From NCBI RefSeq assembly GCF_001660625.3, contig NC_030416.2:17798568-17862567 (forward strand): a stretch of 64,000 nucleotides of DNA. Direction: 5' to 3'. Under the pieces are notes generated by a model. That model had not been told where the DNA came from and did no database searches. It saw only the letters and a program-made list of their open reading frames with translations. Origin of the DNA: Ictalurus punctatus (lineage: Eukaryota; Chordata; Actinopteri; Siluriformes; Ictaluridae). Below are positions 12,168 through 24,274 of the stretch, piece after piece (within the stretch, counting starts at the first letter, position 1; each line of letters opens with the position of its first letter). The translations under genes and the position numbers were made by a program.

Positions 12168-12853
12168 TAAAAGGAATAATAAGTCATAAAACAGACACTC
12201 CGATTTAATCATCAGTTCATATGAAAACTCTTGACAATGTTGAGTAACAAATCTGAGAAATGGGTGAATGTAAGATGAAAAATAGTGTTATTGTGAATAT
12301 CTGGAATATGCATGCACGGCTAAATGCTAGCGCACTCTGCCAGTTGGATGTTTTCCTTCCTCCTGGCTTGGGGTCACGCACATGCATCCATGGCTTTCTG
12401 GCAAGGGTGGGCTGACTGTCTATTAGGCAGACATTAATGCTAACAGAAACAGTAAGTCTTCTCCTCCGGAACCATGAAGCATCATCAATTTTGTTCAATT
12501 GTGGCACATGGAAACGAGAGACTGGACTTACACTTCTCAGAAAGCATGAGCATAAACAGAGTATAGGTGGCGGTACAGGCTACACCTCAAAGTTCACACA
12601 TTCAAAATGATGGCATTTCTAGTCCATCAGCCAAAATGTCTGAAAGTTCGTATGCGTGCCTTGTTGCTCATGGGGAACGAAAAGGTCTCAAGAACCCCTA
12701 ATGTTCACATTATGGATTTTTTTCTACAATGATCATTTGTGAAAAACTACAAAAATGAACTTAAAACCTGCCAGTGATCCAAATGCTTTGAAATGTTGTA
12801 TCTGTGGGATACATTGTCTTGAGGAGGAATCCACCATTGCTGCTTGCTGGTAA

Positions 12854-12854
<1 letters not shown>

Positions 12855-12903
<49 letters not shown>
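12855..12903. repeat. (ATT)n microsatellite
   Basis: Sixteen or so uninterrupted ATT units. Confidence 0.98.
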
Positions 12904-12907
<4 letters not shown>

Positions 12908-13756
12908 ATACATTACCTGCCTTGCACAGGTCATTCAACCACAATGGATGTTTTATTGCAAAAATATGATGTAAAATCAAAAAGTTCAATCTCTCATTAA
13001 GGTAACTATTCAGACCCTTTATTCAGGATTTTTGTAGAAGCACCTAGACACTGTACCGTAATAGGTCCTGGGGACAAAGCACAATAAATTCTCCAAAATA
13101 TTCTTTACGGTGCCAACCATTTTTGCACATATGTTTTAACAGCAAATACAATTATTGAAAAAAGTACTAGTTAGGAGAATTATTTTTGGTTAGAGAAAAG
13201 GTGATAGTGTCTCCTGGATCAATGAAATGATTGTTTGTAATTGTTATTATCCAACTGTTTTTGTTCATTTTAATAAAGGGTAACAAAGGAGGGACTGTAT
13301 ATGTGGAAATCTCTTTGTCTGTGTGTGTGTGTTTGTGTGCATATGTGTGTGGTTTTAGAAGAGAGTCTGGATGGGTTTGTGTTTTGTGCCTCTATTCCCA
13401 AATAAATAAGAAATTATTGTGACCTACAAAAATGACTTAAAGGTCTAAAAGAACTTGCTTACACAAAGGTTGTATCTAATTTTGAATCACAAAATTAGGT
13501 ATAACCTTTGTACAGGTTGCTCTTACAGAGGGGTATATACGCAATTTTTTTTTCTGTTGTAAACATCTTTTATTGCACTTCAAATTTTAACCCTCAAACA
13601 TCCTACTGCCTGGGTACACAAAGATCCAACACATTAAATGTACATAGTTTTCCTCTGGATAGATATCAATTATGGTCAAACGGGAGGCTTGAATATTTAA
13701 GCTGTCAAGTTACGTCACGCCAGCTTTCCCTCCTCCATATATAACCTCCCCCACTA

Positions 13757-13985
13757 TTGAGTTACCCTGCCAAGGGTCAGCATTACATAACATTCATCAA
13801 TCAGGTCATGGGGAGTCTGGAGCTCTCCAAAGGGACTAACAGCACAGGACACAATCGCACATACACCCATATTTTTTATTTTGAAATAGGGAAGAAGCCG
13901 AGTACCTGGAGGGAGAACATCCAAACAGGACAGAAGCGGGATTCGAACCCCCAACCCTGGAAGTGCAAGGCAAACATGCTTACTC
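13757..13985 (-). mobile_element. Degenerate A-type SINE
   Basis: Keeps GGTCATGGGGAGTCTGGAGC near the left and GGGATTCGAACCCCCAACCCTGG plus GCAAACATGCTTACT at the right, the B-box end of the family in minus orientation. The interior is diverged. Confidence 0.55.
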
Positions 13986-14194
13986 TCTCACTTATTCGGC
14001 AGTTTAATGGATTCGGATTTTATATGATTTTTTTTTCTGGACACTTTTGGACATTTGTCATTGCTCGAAAACATTTTTTTCAACATCCTAAAGTTCTGAC
14101 CTCACAGTCCACACTGTCCACAGTCCAATTCTGTTGTTATTTTGCCTTAGTACAAACGGGATTGAAACTGATCAAATATAACCTTGTATACAAG

Positions 14195-14422
14195 TCCATC
14201 CATCCATCCATCCATCTTATCCTTTTCAGGGTCATGGGGAAACCTGGAGCCTATCCCAGGGTGCATCGGGCACAAGGCGGGGTACACCCTGGACAGGGCA
14301 CACTCACATACACATTCACACATACATTCATACACTACAGACCCTTTGGACATACCAATCCACCTACCATGCATGTCTTTGGACTGGGGGAGGAAACCGG
14401 AGTACCCGGAGGAAACTCCCGC
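14195..14422 (-). mobile_element. Truncated A-type SINE
   Basis: From the CCATC tail repeat through CCTGGAGCCTATCCCAGGG to CCGGAGTACCCGGAGGAAAC, where it stops before the tRNA-related A/B-box head. Otherwise it is close to the copy at 9.7 kb. Confidence 0.8.
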
Positions 14423-15697
14423 ATAAAAACCAACATAAAAAACTTTACCCTAGCTGGCCTACAATGTACCCAAATATGCTTAGATGATAAGAGGAAATGG
14501 TCCATGCAAATACGCTAAATAAAGCTTTGCCATCTTAAACCTTTAAATACTCAAACTTGTTTCCCTCTTTTCCCTCCCACATAACCTCCTAGACTATTTG
14601 AATTTCTCTGAAGGCAAGCCATCAGCCCTCATCCCCCCGCTCTGGTCTAGTGTACAAGCCAAGAATGAAAAGCCCTCTCACTGTGGAGCTGAAGACGTGG
14701 CGCACACAAACACACACCTGGAGCTGTGTGCGAAATGAGATGGGACCCAAATGAAACAGATGCTCATTAACTAACAATTTTGAATCCTCTGTCTCCTTCG
14801 CTTTTCATTCATGAGTGCAGGGTGTCTCTAATCATGGCTTTTCATTACGCAGAATTGGAGTGTAAATCGAGAAATGAATTGGGGCTATAAGGGTGGTCGT
14901 ATTTCTAAAAGACAGGAAAAGTGGGAGAGATGGAAACAGATGAAGCATGATAAGGCCATAACTCCTGCAATAGAACTGAATATGGGAGGCAGTTGACTCA
15001 AAAAAAAAAAACAACTAAAAAAATAACTTTGTATGAAAAACAATTTACCATATTTCAGTCTGCAGTAATCCCTAGGTTGAAATGTGATCTAAAGATGTTA
15101 ATTCATTGTTCTTCTTGAAGCATAGCCTTTGGAAATGTTTTCTGTAGTTATATCTACCTACATTTTCTTTGTGCATTAGCAATACATCAAATTGACAGAA
15201 TGCACAAGGAGAGATGGCAAACTCAGAGTTCCCACTTTTCCGTGAGACGTAAGGGAAAAACATCACAGCTGTTATCACGGCATATTATATACTGCCTTCC
15301 ATCTCAATATTTCCTCACACTGATGAACAGAATGCAAATCCATTTCTTGCAACTCCACATCTGCATTTCAAAAGCAACCCGGGGTGGTGTCATCTCCACT
15401 GCTTCAAGATACATTAGAACCCTACATGAAGATTGTACTGACACTGAGACAACACATAGCAGCGAAACAGCTACAACTAAAATACAGCAGCCTTCTTCCA
15501 AACTGGGTGCTGCCTGAAGCATGAATAAACACACCTCTGTGTGTGTGTTGAGTATGAAGAGCAGTTATTAAGAACATCATGTTTTAAGACACTATGATCA
15601 AAACGAATTCTTTTGTCTGAGATGCACGACTGACTTTCAGATCGGAGGAGAAAGAGAAAGAGAAGGAACCATTTGTGGAAGTTAATGAGCTACTCAC

Positions 15698-15948
15698 AGC
15701 CAGATAGAGCGCGGCATAAACGCTGAGCGCCGCCTCTTTGGAGGGAAAGGTTTTGCGGGCACGCAGGATGTCCTCCACATTGCCAGTGCAAGCCTCCTGG
15801 TGGCTGATGTAGCGTAGGGCCTGCTGGCAGCCCAGTGCCGTGTAGTTGGGTTTACACAAAGTCAGAAAGTGGGGGGCCAGGTTCCCCGTCACCACCTGAC
15901 CCGCGTTCACAAAGATGTCAGTAGTGAAGAGGCCAAACATGTATACAC
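15698..15948 (-). CDS. plppr5: plppr5 coding exon 3 (TM3, extracellular loop, degenerate C1/C2 motifs)
   Basis: Completes codon 122 (Gly) and encodes residues 123-205 in 251 bp. GVYMFGLFTTDIFVNAGQ is TM3. The extracellular loop carries CKPNYTALGC (residues 153-162) with an N-glycosylation sequon NYT and cysteines at 153, 162 and 175. ARKTFPSKEAALSVY leads into TM4. In catalytic lipid phosphate phosphatases the first two active-site motifs are KX6RP and PSGH. Here the loop lacks the KX6RP pattern and the second motif reads PSKE, so the catalytic histidine is missing, as is usual for PLPPR proteins. The acceptor is CCCTGCAG and the donor GTGAGTA. The exon ends in phase 0 after ...AALYLA. Confidence 0.96.
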
Positions 15949-17180
15949 CTGCAGGGAAAACAAAATGAATGTGATGGATTGTTGTATTGCTGAATGTATA
16001 ATATAACATAAATAATATTCATTATAATGTACTGTATATATATATGTAAAACTAGGAAAACCCATTGGATGTTGTTCTGGATGAACAGCAAAATAAAAAA
16101 ATAAATAAAATAAATGTAAACAAAAATCAGGTTTTGACCAAAATTCAATGACGCACTTTGACACGTCAACTGTATAAAATCTTAAGTATATTTTGCCACA
16201 ACAATGTTGTCCATTTAAAGTTTTTAGAAACCTTGTAAATGTGCAAAGGCTTTCTGAAAAGATCACATTATGTAGATAAGGACCTAATTGAACACAGCTC
16301 TAAAAACAGGCTATGCATAAAGCTGGGTATAAAGATAACTTTCATGGTAATATTTACTATTTTAGATGATATATTACAGATACAATGCATGGCAGTTGTT
16401 TTTAACCATGCTAGTGTCTTTTCACTTTTGGTGGTAACTGGACTTGAATATGCTATAATGTTACTTGTGATTGAGGTATGCACAATATGTGCATTACTGT
16501 CCATTTGAATACTAGAAACATACTCAGAGATATTATAAGAAAGCCTTTTTAAAATCCATTTATAAAAAGTGCGATATTTGAACAGTAGTGTACTACCATG
16601 CTACAGAGCCCAGTGGAAACCACGATTGCAGGTAAAAAAAAAAAAAAAAACAGCACATAACTGGCCAAAGGCTCTATATAGACTTCCTGTCTGTCATCAG
16701 CTTTTATCTCTGCATCCTTAGAAAGCTTTTTTTCTGATGTGAAAATCATTTTGAAAAGAATTCTGCTGTCAGGCCATTAACTATGTCAAGCCTTTACTGC
16801 ACTCACTGGAGGTTTCTTTCTTCTGTTCTGAAATGCCACATACTTGGTGCCAGATTTCCATTTCTCTACCTCTAATGTACTCAAAAATCATACAACCATT
16901 ATTACATCAAAGCCATTATTATAACCACCAGAATCAGTCAAGAATCCATTCATGAGCACAAAATGCATTTAAATGATATTATTAAACCGCCCTATTAACA
17001 CACTATTGAAAGGAATTACTCCAAAGGATTAATAAAGCCTGTTTTAGGTTTCAATACACAGCAAAAGTCATTTTCACAAAATAATTTTTGGTCTTAGTGT
17101 AATAATCCAAGGCAGGTTTGCATAACAAATCAAAAAATAAAATTGACAAAAAAAAGTAGTAAAAATGTATTTAATCATCC

Positions 17181-17690
17181 AAGATATATTTACAGTGCTC
17201 TGAAAAGGTATTTGCCCCCATACTGATTAAAATAAAATCTAAGATAAAACAAAGGCGACCTAAGTAAACACAAAAGACAAGTTTTTAAATGATCATGTTA
17301 TTTATTGAAGCAAAAAAGATTGTCCAATTCCAACTGGGCCTGTGTGAAAATGTATTTGCCCCCATAGTTACTAATTCCCCAAATCTATGAAACTGCATTC
17401 ATAATGGGGTTCAGCTGGACTAGACACAACCAGACCTGATTACTGCAAACCCTGTTCAATCAAATCAACACTTAAATAGAACTTTTTCAATAACATGAAA
17501 TTGGTTAAAAGATCTTACACAGTAACACACTATGCCAAAATTTAAAGAAATTCCAGAAATGATTAGGAAGAAGGTGATTGAAATACGTCAGTCTGGGAAG
17601 GGTTACAAAGCTAGTTCAAAGGCTCTGGGTCTCCAAAGAACCACAGTGAGAGCCATTATCTCCAAATAGAAAAACTCAGAAACTCACAAA
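17181..17690 (+). pseudogene. Tc1-like transposon, 5' half only
   Basis: Starts at the terminal repeat (AGTGCTCTGAAAAGGTATTTGC). The N-terminal transposase helix-turn-helix region follows near 17,534 (MPKFKEIPEMIRKKVIEIRQ, then SKALGLQRTTVRAIISK and a stop). The sequence then switches to a different Tc1 family at about 17,690, so the catalytic half is lost. Confidence 0.75.
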
Positions 17691-18225
17691 ATGCCCAGAT
17701 TGGTTCGAGCTGCCAGAAAGGACATAATAGCTCAAAAAATAATCACTCTGAGGTGAGCAGAAAAGCATCTCAGCAGGCACAAAACACTGAACCTTGTTGT
17801 GCATTCTGAGATGCTCTTCTGCTCACTATAGACTTCATGTCTGCACAGACCAGTCTGGTTATTCTCCTTTGATCTCTCTCATCAACAAGGTGTATCAGCC
17901 TGCAGACCCTCCACACACAAGATGTTTTTTGTTTGTTTGTTTTTTCACACCATTCTGTGTAAACGCTCTAGATTGTTGTGTGTGAAAATCCCAGGAAATC
18001 AGCAGTTTTTGAAATACTCAAACCAGCCCATCTGGTACCAAGTCAGTGAGATCACATCTTTCCCCCATTCTGGTCTTTGATGTGAACATTTACTGAAACT
18101 CTTGACCTGGATCTGCATGATTTTATGCATTCCACTGCTACCACATGATTGGCTGATTGGATAATTGAATAAATGAGCAGGTGCACAGGTGTTCCTATTA
18201 AAGTGACAAGTGAGTGTATCTGAAT
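17690..18225. mobile_element. Fold-back derivative of Tc1-like family F (copy 2)
   Basis: The plus-oriented arm 17,690-17,793 (GAGCTGCCAGAAAGG ... GGTGAGCAGAAAAGCATCTC) is followed at once by the inverted arm from 17,794 (TTGTGCATTCTGAGATGCTC ... TTCTGCTCAC), which extends to the element's 5' end near 18,225. The arms meet at about 17,794 with almost no spacer. Confidence 0.65.
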
Positions 18226-18286
18226 CCATATCAGGATTTCTGTAAAGCTGCATTGTGACAAAGTCAGTTTTTCAAAGCACTATCTA

Positions 18287-19692
18287 TAGCTGCAATCAAA
18301 ATTATTCCACCCCCATTGCAAATCAAGTTTATTGTCAAAATTGACAGACTTTCAGCTGTTTGCAATGAACAAATCAAACAAAAGCAACTGAAATAGTTCA
18401 ACACAACAAATGCCTCAAGTGGTTTCCCCAAATTCAACTGAAAATGCAAATTATAATGACTTCTCCAGTTTCAAAAAATATTAAACCCGTTCATGGCAAA
18501 CATCTTTAGTACTTAGTAGAGCACTCTTTTGCTGTTATGACCTGCTGCAAACGAGATGTATAGCCAGACACCAGCTTCTGGCAGTGTTCCTGAAGAATCT
18601 TAACCCATCCCTCATGAGCAATGGCCTCCAGTTCAGTAATTTTCTTCGGTTTAGGTGCTGCAACCGCTTTCTTCAAATCCCATCAGAGATTTTCCATGGG
18701 GTTCAAGTCAGGTGACTGTGATGGCCCTGTAGAATCTTCCAGGACTTCTTCTGCAACCAAGTCTTGGTGGAATTTGAGATATGTCCTGATGGAAGGTCCG
18801 ATGATGCCCAAGCTTCAGCTTCCTCACAGACGCCATGACGTTTTCTCCTAGGATTTCCTGATACTTCAATGAATCCATCTTGCCTTCCACACATTGCAGG
18901 TTTCCAGTGCCAGAGGATGCAAATCAGCCCCAGAGCATCTCTGAGCCAGCACCATGCTTGACTGTGGATAGAGTGTTCGTTCTTCATTCTTCTTCCTCCA
19001 GACATACCGCTGATCCATCGTGCAGAAAAGTTCCAGTTTTGTTTCATTGTTGCACAGAACAGAATCCCAAAACTTCTGTGGCTTATTTATATGATTTTGA
19101 GATTCATTTTCTTGTACTTCTGGGTATTGGTGTACGTCTTGGAGTTCTGGCATGGAAACCTTCTGCGTTTAGTACGCACCTTACTGTACTCACTGAAACC
19201 TCAGTGTCTGTTACCACCACGTCTTGCTGCAGGTCTTTTGCAGTCACTCGAGGGTTTTTCACAACCTGCCTTCTCAGAAATCTGGTTGCAGCCGTTGAGA
19301 GCTTCCTTTTTCTGTCCCATCCAGGTTATTTAACCCACTTTCTGCCCCTACCCGGTTCAGGTATTTCATGTGTTCCAGTTCAAGCACACCTGGTGTAACT
19401 AATGAAGGCCTTGATTAGTTGCATCATGTGTGCTTGAGACAACACCTGTTTTGCATATTTGTGCTATTGGGAGGGATTCTATTCAGGGGGTTGAATAATT
19501 TTGAAACTGGAGGTGTCATTATAAGTTGCATTTTCAGTTGAATTTGGGGAAACCACTTCAAGCATTCGTTGTGTTGAACTATTTCAATTACTTTTGTTTG
19601 ATTTGTTCATTGCGAACAGCTGAAGATCTGTAAATTTTGACAATAAACCTGATTTGCAATGGGGGGGGTGAATCATTTTGATGGCAACTGTG
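18287..19692 (-). pseudogene. Tc1-like transposon with long terminal inverted repeats and decayed transposase
   Basis: The left terminal repeat (18,287 to about 18,475) and right terminal repeat (about 19,493-19,692) are inverted copies of roughly 190-200 bp, ending in GCTGCAATCAAAATTATTC-type sequence. The minus strand keeps recognisable transposase blocks: NETKLELF and MDQRYVWRKKNEE near 19,030, MDSLKYQEILGENVM near 18,860, and SPDLNPMENL at 18,686-18,715, the region before the last catalytic Glu. Frames shift between blocks, and the DNDPKH motif is corrupted to DISQIPP. It is structurally near complete at about 1.4 kb but not coding-competent. Confidence 0.85.
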
Positions 19693-19714
19693 AATAAATT
19701 GAATTGAATTTCAA

Positions 19715-19890
19715 TTGGATGGAACACCAGTCCATCACAGGGCACCATTCACACACACACACTCTGACGACTAGGGGCAATTTAACCTATTTGAATGCTG
19801 TTTTTGGGGACACTGCGAGAACATGCAAAAGTTAGACAGTAACCAAGCCCAGGATCAAACCAGGTACCCTGGAGCTGTGAGGCAGAAACC
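19715..19890 (-). mobile_element. Degenerate A-type SINE fragment
   Basis: Retains CCAGTCCATCACAGGGCA, TAGGGGCAATTTA, GAGAACATGCAAA and ACCCTGGAGCTGTGAGGC in family order, directly after the Tc1 element at 18.3-19.7 kb. Confidence 0.5.
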
Positions 19891-20151
19891 CACATTAAAA
19901 TAGATCTTTGCTAACCTGCCAAATGCAATGACTCTTTATTGGGAAGTTAAAACTTTGTAGTCAGCATCACATTGATCTTTCTGGCTATAATGTAGGCAGT
20001 GCTGTTAAAAAGCTGGCCAGTCTTGATAACTTGGATGCTGACTGGGGTTCACTGCAGCACTGAGTGCAGACTGCATATCAAAGCTGTAGGTGCTATATCC
20101 TACTAACTAATAAAAAGCCATAAGCAGTGTAGGAGCATAAATGGAGCCTAA

Positions 20152-20162
<11 letters not shown>

Positions 20163-20198
<36 letters not shown>
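20163..20198. repeat. (AT)n microsatellite
   Basis: Eighteen AT units at the outer edge of the left terminal repeat of the MITE at 20.2 kb. Confidence 0.97.
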
Positions 20199-20200
<2 letters not shown>

Positions 20201-20735
20201 TTTCATGTGACTACACTGAAGAAATGACACTTTGCTACAATGTAAAGTAGTGAGTGTACAGCTTGTGTAACAGTGTATTTGCTGTCCCCTCAAAATAAAT
20301 CAACACACAGCCATTAATGTCTAAACCTCTGGCAACAAAAGTGAGTACAACCCTGTGAAAATGTCCAAATTGAGCCCAAAGTGTCAATATTGTGTGTGGC
20401 CACCATTATTTTCCAGCACTGCCTCAACCCTCTTGGGCATGGAGTTCACCAGAGCTTCACAGGTTGCTACTGGAGTCCTCTTCCACTCCTCCATGACGAC
20501 ATCATGGAGCTGGTGGATGTTAGAGACCTTGTGCTCCTCCACATACCGTTTGAGGATGCCCCACAGTTATTTTGTCAGTTATTTTGAGGGGACAGTAAAC
20601 TTACACTGTTACACAAGCTGTACACTCACTACTTTACATTGTAGAAAAGTGTCATTTCTTCAATGTAGTCACATGAAAAGATATAATCAAATATTTACAA
20701 AAATGTGAGGGGTGTACTAACTTTTGTGAGAATAC

Positions 20736-20741
<6 letters not shown>
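20199..20741. mobile_element. Deletion-derived Tc1-like MITE
   Basis: Inverted terminal blocks 20,199-20,298 and 20,579-20,680 match over about 100 bp (CTTTTCATGTGACTACA / TGTAGTCACATGAAAAG). The interior retains a short piece of antisense Tc1 transposase (20,395-20,565; CTTGGGCATGGAGTTCACC). Microsatellites replace or extend both outer ends, AT at the left and TG at the right. Confidence 0.7.

Positions 20742-20798
<57 letters not shown>
20742..20798. repeat. (TG)n microsatellite
   Basis: About 28 uninterrupted TG units at the right end of the MITE. Confidence 0.98.
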
Positions 20799-20801
<3 letters not shown>

Positions 20802-21864
20802 ATACACAGGCTGCTGCAGAAAAGGCTTGGTACAGCATCTCAAGGGCAGAAACTCAACATTTGGTGATGCCCATGGGTTCTAGACTCTGGTCCATGTATT
20901 ACAAATGGTCTTTATATATATAATTATGTTAGTTTGTCCAATTACTTTTGAGTCTGTGAAAATGGATTTTTGTTAAACCCCTTGAATTGAAGCTGAAAGT
21001 CTACACTTCAATCACATCTGGATTGCTTCATTTCAAATCCATTGTGGTGGTGTACAGAGGCGAAATTACAAAAATTGTATCACTGTCCGAATATGTATGG
21101 ACCCAGCTGTAAGTATGTATATATGTGATACTGCATTTCAACCTATTAAGAATGCTACACTTTGGCCTACATCAAAGGTTTTTTGCTAGGATAACTGGAT
21201 TATAAATGATTCTATTTCATTTTTGCATATGCATGCGTGTGCCTCTGAGAAAATATTCTCTCATCTGCCTCCAACAGATTACAGAATAATTAGATTATAA
21301 TTAGAGAATAAATTATTTTGTACATGAATAAAATTTCCAAAATTATGGCAAGACATTAGAGGCGGAAAGAACAATTTTGGTCACGTCAAACATTTTTCAA
21401 ATCTTTGGATAATTTGCATATTTAACATAGTCTTCTCCTAAACTGTAGTAAATTAACAAAACTCAAAAGAAAACTCTTTATTCCACTGTTTTTGTCTTCT
21501 CAAGTCTTCCACATTATCTGAAACCTATCAACCTTAAAGAATTCTTAAGCACCCACTTTATCTCCCGTATCTCCGAATATGACAGTTTGTGTCATTATGA
21601 TATACATTTCACTTTCCTTAATAAACCTTATAAACCTCACTTACAAAAGTGGAAAAACATAACATCGCATTGTACTTCAAAACTTTTTTCTAAAAATAAA
21701 AAAAACCTTAAAAAATAAAAATAAAAATTCCAAAAATCTCTGTTTATATATGACTTGATCATATTCATTCCTGTCCTTAATTAGAAGAATATTACAGAGA
21801 ACAAATTAAATTGTGATTACTGATGGATTTATATTGATTTTATACATAAAAATGGCATACTATA

Positions 21865-22905
21865 CACTCACCAAACACTATACTAATACAGGGTAGGGCT
21901 TCCCTTTGCTATCAAAACACTCTCAATTCTTCATAATGTGGATTCCACAAGATGTTGGAAACATTCCTTTGAGATTCTGGTCCATGTTGACATGATTGCA
22001 TCACACAATTCTGGCAGATTTTTCAGGTGTACTTTCATGCTGTGAATCTCCCGTTCTACATCATGTCAAATGTGTTCTACTGGATTCAGATCCAGTGACT
22101 GGGAAGACTGAAGAACACTGAACTCATTGTCATGTTCATTAAACCAGTTTGAGACGAGTTTTGTTTTGTGACATGGTGCATTATTATGCTGGAATTAGCC
22201 ATTAGAAAATGAATAAATTGTGGCCATGAAGGGATTCACATAGTCAGCAACAATACTCCTACTAGGCTGTGGCCTTCAAACAATGACTGATTGGTATTAA
22301 CGGCCCCAAAGTGTGACAAGAAAACATTCCACACATCATTACGCCACCTCCACCAGCCAGGACTGCTGACACAAGGAAGGTTGGATCCATGGATTCATGC
22401 TGTTGGTGCCAAATTCTGACCCAACCAATCTGTGTACCTCAGCAGAAATCGAGATTCATCAGACCAAACTACGTTTTTCCAGTCTGCAACTGTCCAGTTT
22501 TGATGAGTCTGTGCACACTGCAGCCTCAGCGTTCTGTTCTTGGCTGACAGAAGTAGAGCCAGACACGGTCTTTTGCTGTTGTAGCCTTTTGTTTTCTGTC
22601 AGGTTGAACCAGTCTGGCCATTCTCAATTAACCTCTCTCCTTAACACGGTGTTTCCGTCTGCAGAACTACTGCTCACTGGATATTTTTCCTTTATTGCAT
22701 CATTCTGTGTAAACTCTAGAGACTCTAGAGACATGAAAATCCCAAGAGCTCAGCAGTTATAGGAATACTCAAACTAGCCCCTCTGGCACCATCATGCCAC
22801 GGTCAAAATCACTGAGATCATATTTTTTAGATAACTGCATGAATGAGAAGGTGAACAGGTGTTCCTCGCTGAGCGCATATTTTTATACCAGTGTATGATG
22901 AGTTT
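21865..22905 (-). pseudogene. Tc1-like family F transposon, near full length, decayed
   Basis: The reverse strand follows the family from its 5' end near 22,905 to its 3' end near 21,865. SLDLNPVE at 22,075-22,098 is a damaged SPDLNPIE. The antisense of the VEDWKN and RLQWAQ regions lies at about 22,470-22,530. Stops and indels break the reading frame. This is the same family as 35.5-36.6 kb and the three fold-back copies. Confidence 0.8.
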
Positions 22906-23989
22906 TTAAAAAACCTAAAGTATACTAAAAATGTATGTTTATATATGACTAAATATGTAGGACGTTGTAAATTTCCCTGCTGTTAACTTAGTTTCAGTAT
23001 AGGGTTTGTGGAATAGGAAAAAGTCTGAATAATGCATTGCCTCACAACATTCTTTGAAGCATTTGTCAAATGCTCATTCTTTCCACGGTTCTCTCTATTT
23101 TTCTCTTGAATATAAACTTACAAGGAACTTCTCCCTGTCAGAGTTGACAGGAGAATGGAGGAGGATAAACAGTGAAAGCACAGGCAGAGTTGGTTTGAAC
23201 ATGTCATGACCTAGAGCCATTTTCTAAATTTAATTTCTCCTAGAAAACAGCGGCATGTGAGTCATTATGTAAATAAGATGCGTGACTGTAGGTCAGGAGC
23301 TGAAATTGCCACTGCCGCAAAGTACCACAGCTTTACTACCTGAACTACAGAATAAGCAATTTATTAAAGCCAAATCAACCAACAAATAAAATATTAAAGA
23401 ACCATGCCTACTGTTTCATTCAAAGGATGAAAAAAAGAAAGAAATTCCCTATGGAGAAAGAATGGACAAATAGTGAGAGCGAGCCACTGGCAATGTCTTA
23501 TTGAAAGGTTAAATATAATAAGCAGCACACCACCACAGAAAGCACCGCACTGCCTGGAGGTCCTCCCAGAGTTAAAGAGTATAACAGTGCAGACACTATA
23601 GGTTGTTTTCAGAATTCAGCTTTGCACATTTAGTGAGGATTTAATGCCAAAATTGCACACATTACTATCCCAATCTCATACGTAACTCCAGACTTAAGTG
23701 TTTTTCAGAAGTTATACGAGAGTTGCACATGCAGGGTGGAGTTTGACTAAAACAGAGGCATATCTCATGCACAATTCTGACTTTGAAAATCTTTCCTGCT
23801 ATATCAGCTCAAGCAAGGAGCAGTATCAAGTTCACCACTGCTGTTTGATATGTAACCACAACATCCCACTCAAATTCATGTTTTAGGTGGAAATGCACTT
23901 AAAGGAACTATGGCAAGCAATATGATGCCAATTTTACATAAATAAATATGATAAAATTCCTGAATTAACAGTATCATCCTTTTAAAGTC

Positions 23990-24274
23990 CATCCATCCAT
24001 CTTCTACCGCTTACTCCTTTTCAGGGTCACAGGGAACCTATCCCAGGGAGCATCAGGCACAGGGCAGGGTACACCCTGGACAGGGTGCCAGTCCATTGCA
24101 GGGCACAATCACATACACACTCATTCATACACTACGGACACTCTGAACATGCCAATCAGCCTACTATGCATGTCTTTGGACTGGGGGAGGAAACCGGAGT
24201 ACCCGGGGGGACTCGAACCACGGACCCTGGAGGTGTGAGGCAAACGTGCTAACCACTAAGCCACCATGCGCCCC
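23990..24274 (-). mobile_element. A-type tRNA-derived SINE with perfect 12-bp target duplication
   Basis: CCTTTTAAAGTC is repeated exactly at 23,978-23,989 and 24,275-24,286. In reverse it runs from GGGCGCATGGTGGCTTAGTGG (A box) through the B-box region to the GGATGGAT tail. Part of the body after the B box is shorter than in the 9.7 kb copy. Confidence 0.9.

Larger units (their letters stand above)
8053..15697 (-). other. plppr5 intron 3
   Basis: A 7,645-bp intron between GTGAGTA (exon 3 side) and TTTCAG (exon 4 side). Contents are a degenerate element at 9,196-10,640 with a SINE inside, a fold-back Tc1 (10,766-11,270), another Tc1 fragment, a B-type SINE at 11,921-12,167, an ATT microsatellite, a SINE remnant near 13.8 kb and a truncated SINE at 14.2-14.4 kb. 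8,053-9,195, 11,450-11,920, 12,170-12,850, 12,905-13,750 and 14,430-15,697 hold no recognised feature. 14,600-14,900 is non-repetitive and may be a conserved non-coding segment. Confidence 0.85.

Noticed and set aside
13757..14518. 253-codon plus-strand open frame, the longest in the window
   Set aside because: It runs through two SINE copies in antisense (13.76-13.99 and 14.20-14.42 kb) and contains SINE-derived peptide strings; no domain or splice context.
15907..16266. Extended open frames beyond plppr5 exon 3
   Set aside because: They read through the CAG acceptor into intron 2; only 15,698-15,948 is supported by family similarity and splice phase.
18880..19398. 172-codon plus-strand open frame
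   Set aside because: It is the antisense of the Tc1 transposase relic at 18.29-19.69 kb.
22397..22762. 121-codon plus-strand open frame
   Set aside because: Antisense of a Tc1-like family F transposase; its Ser/Leu-rich peptide mirrors the 36.2-36.4 kb antisense frame.
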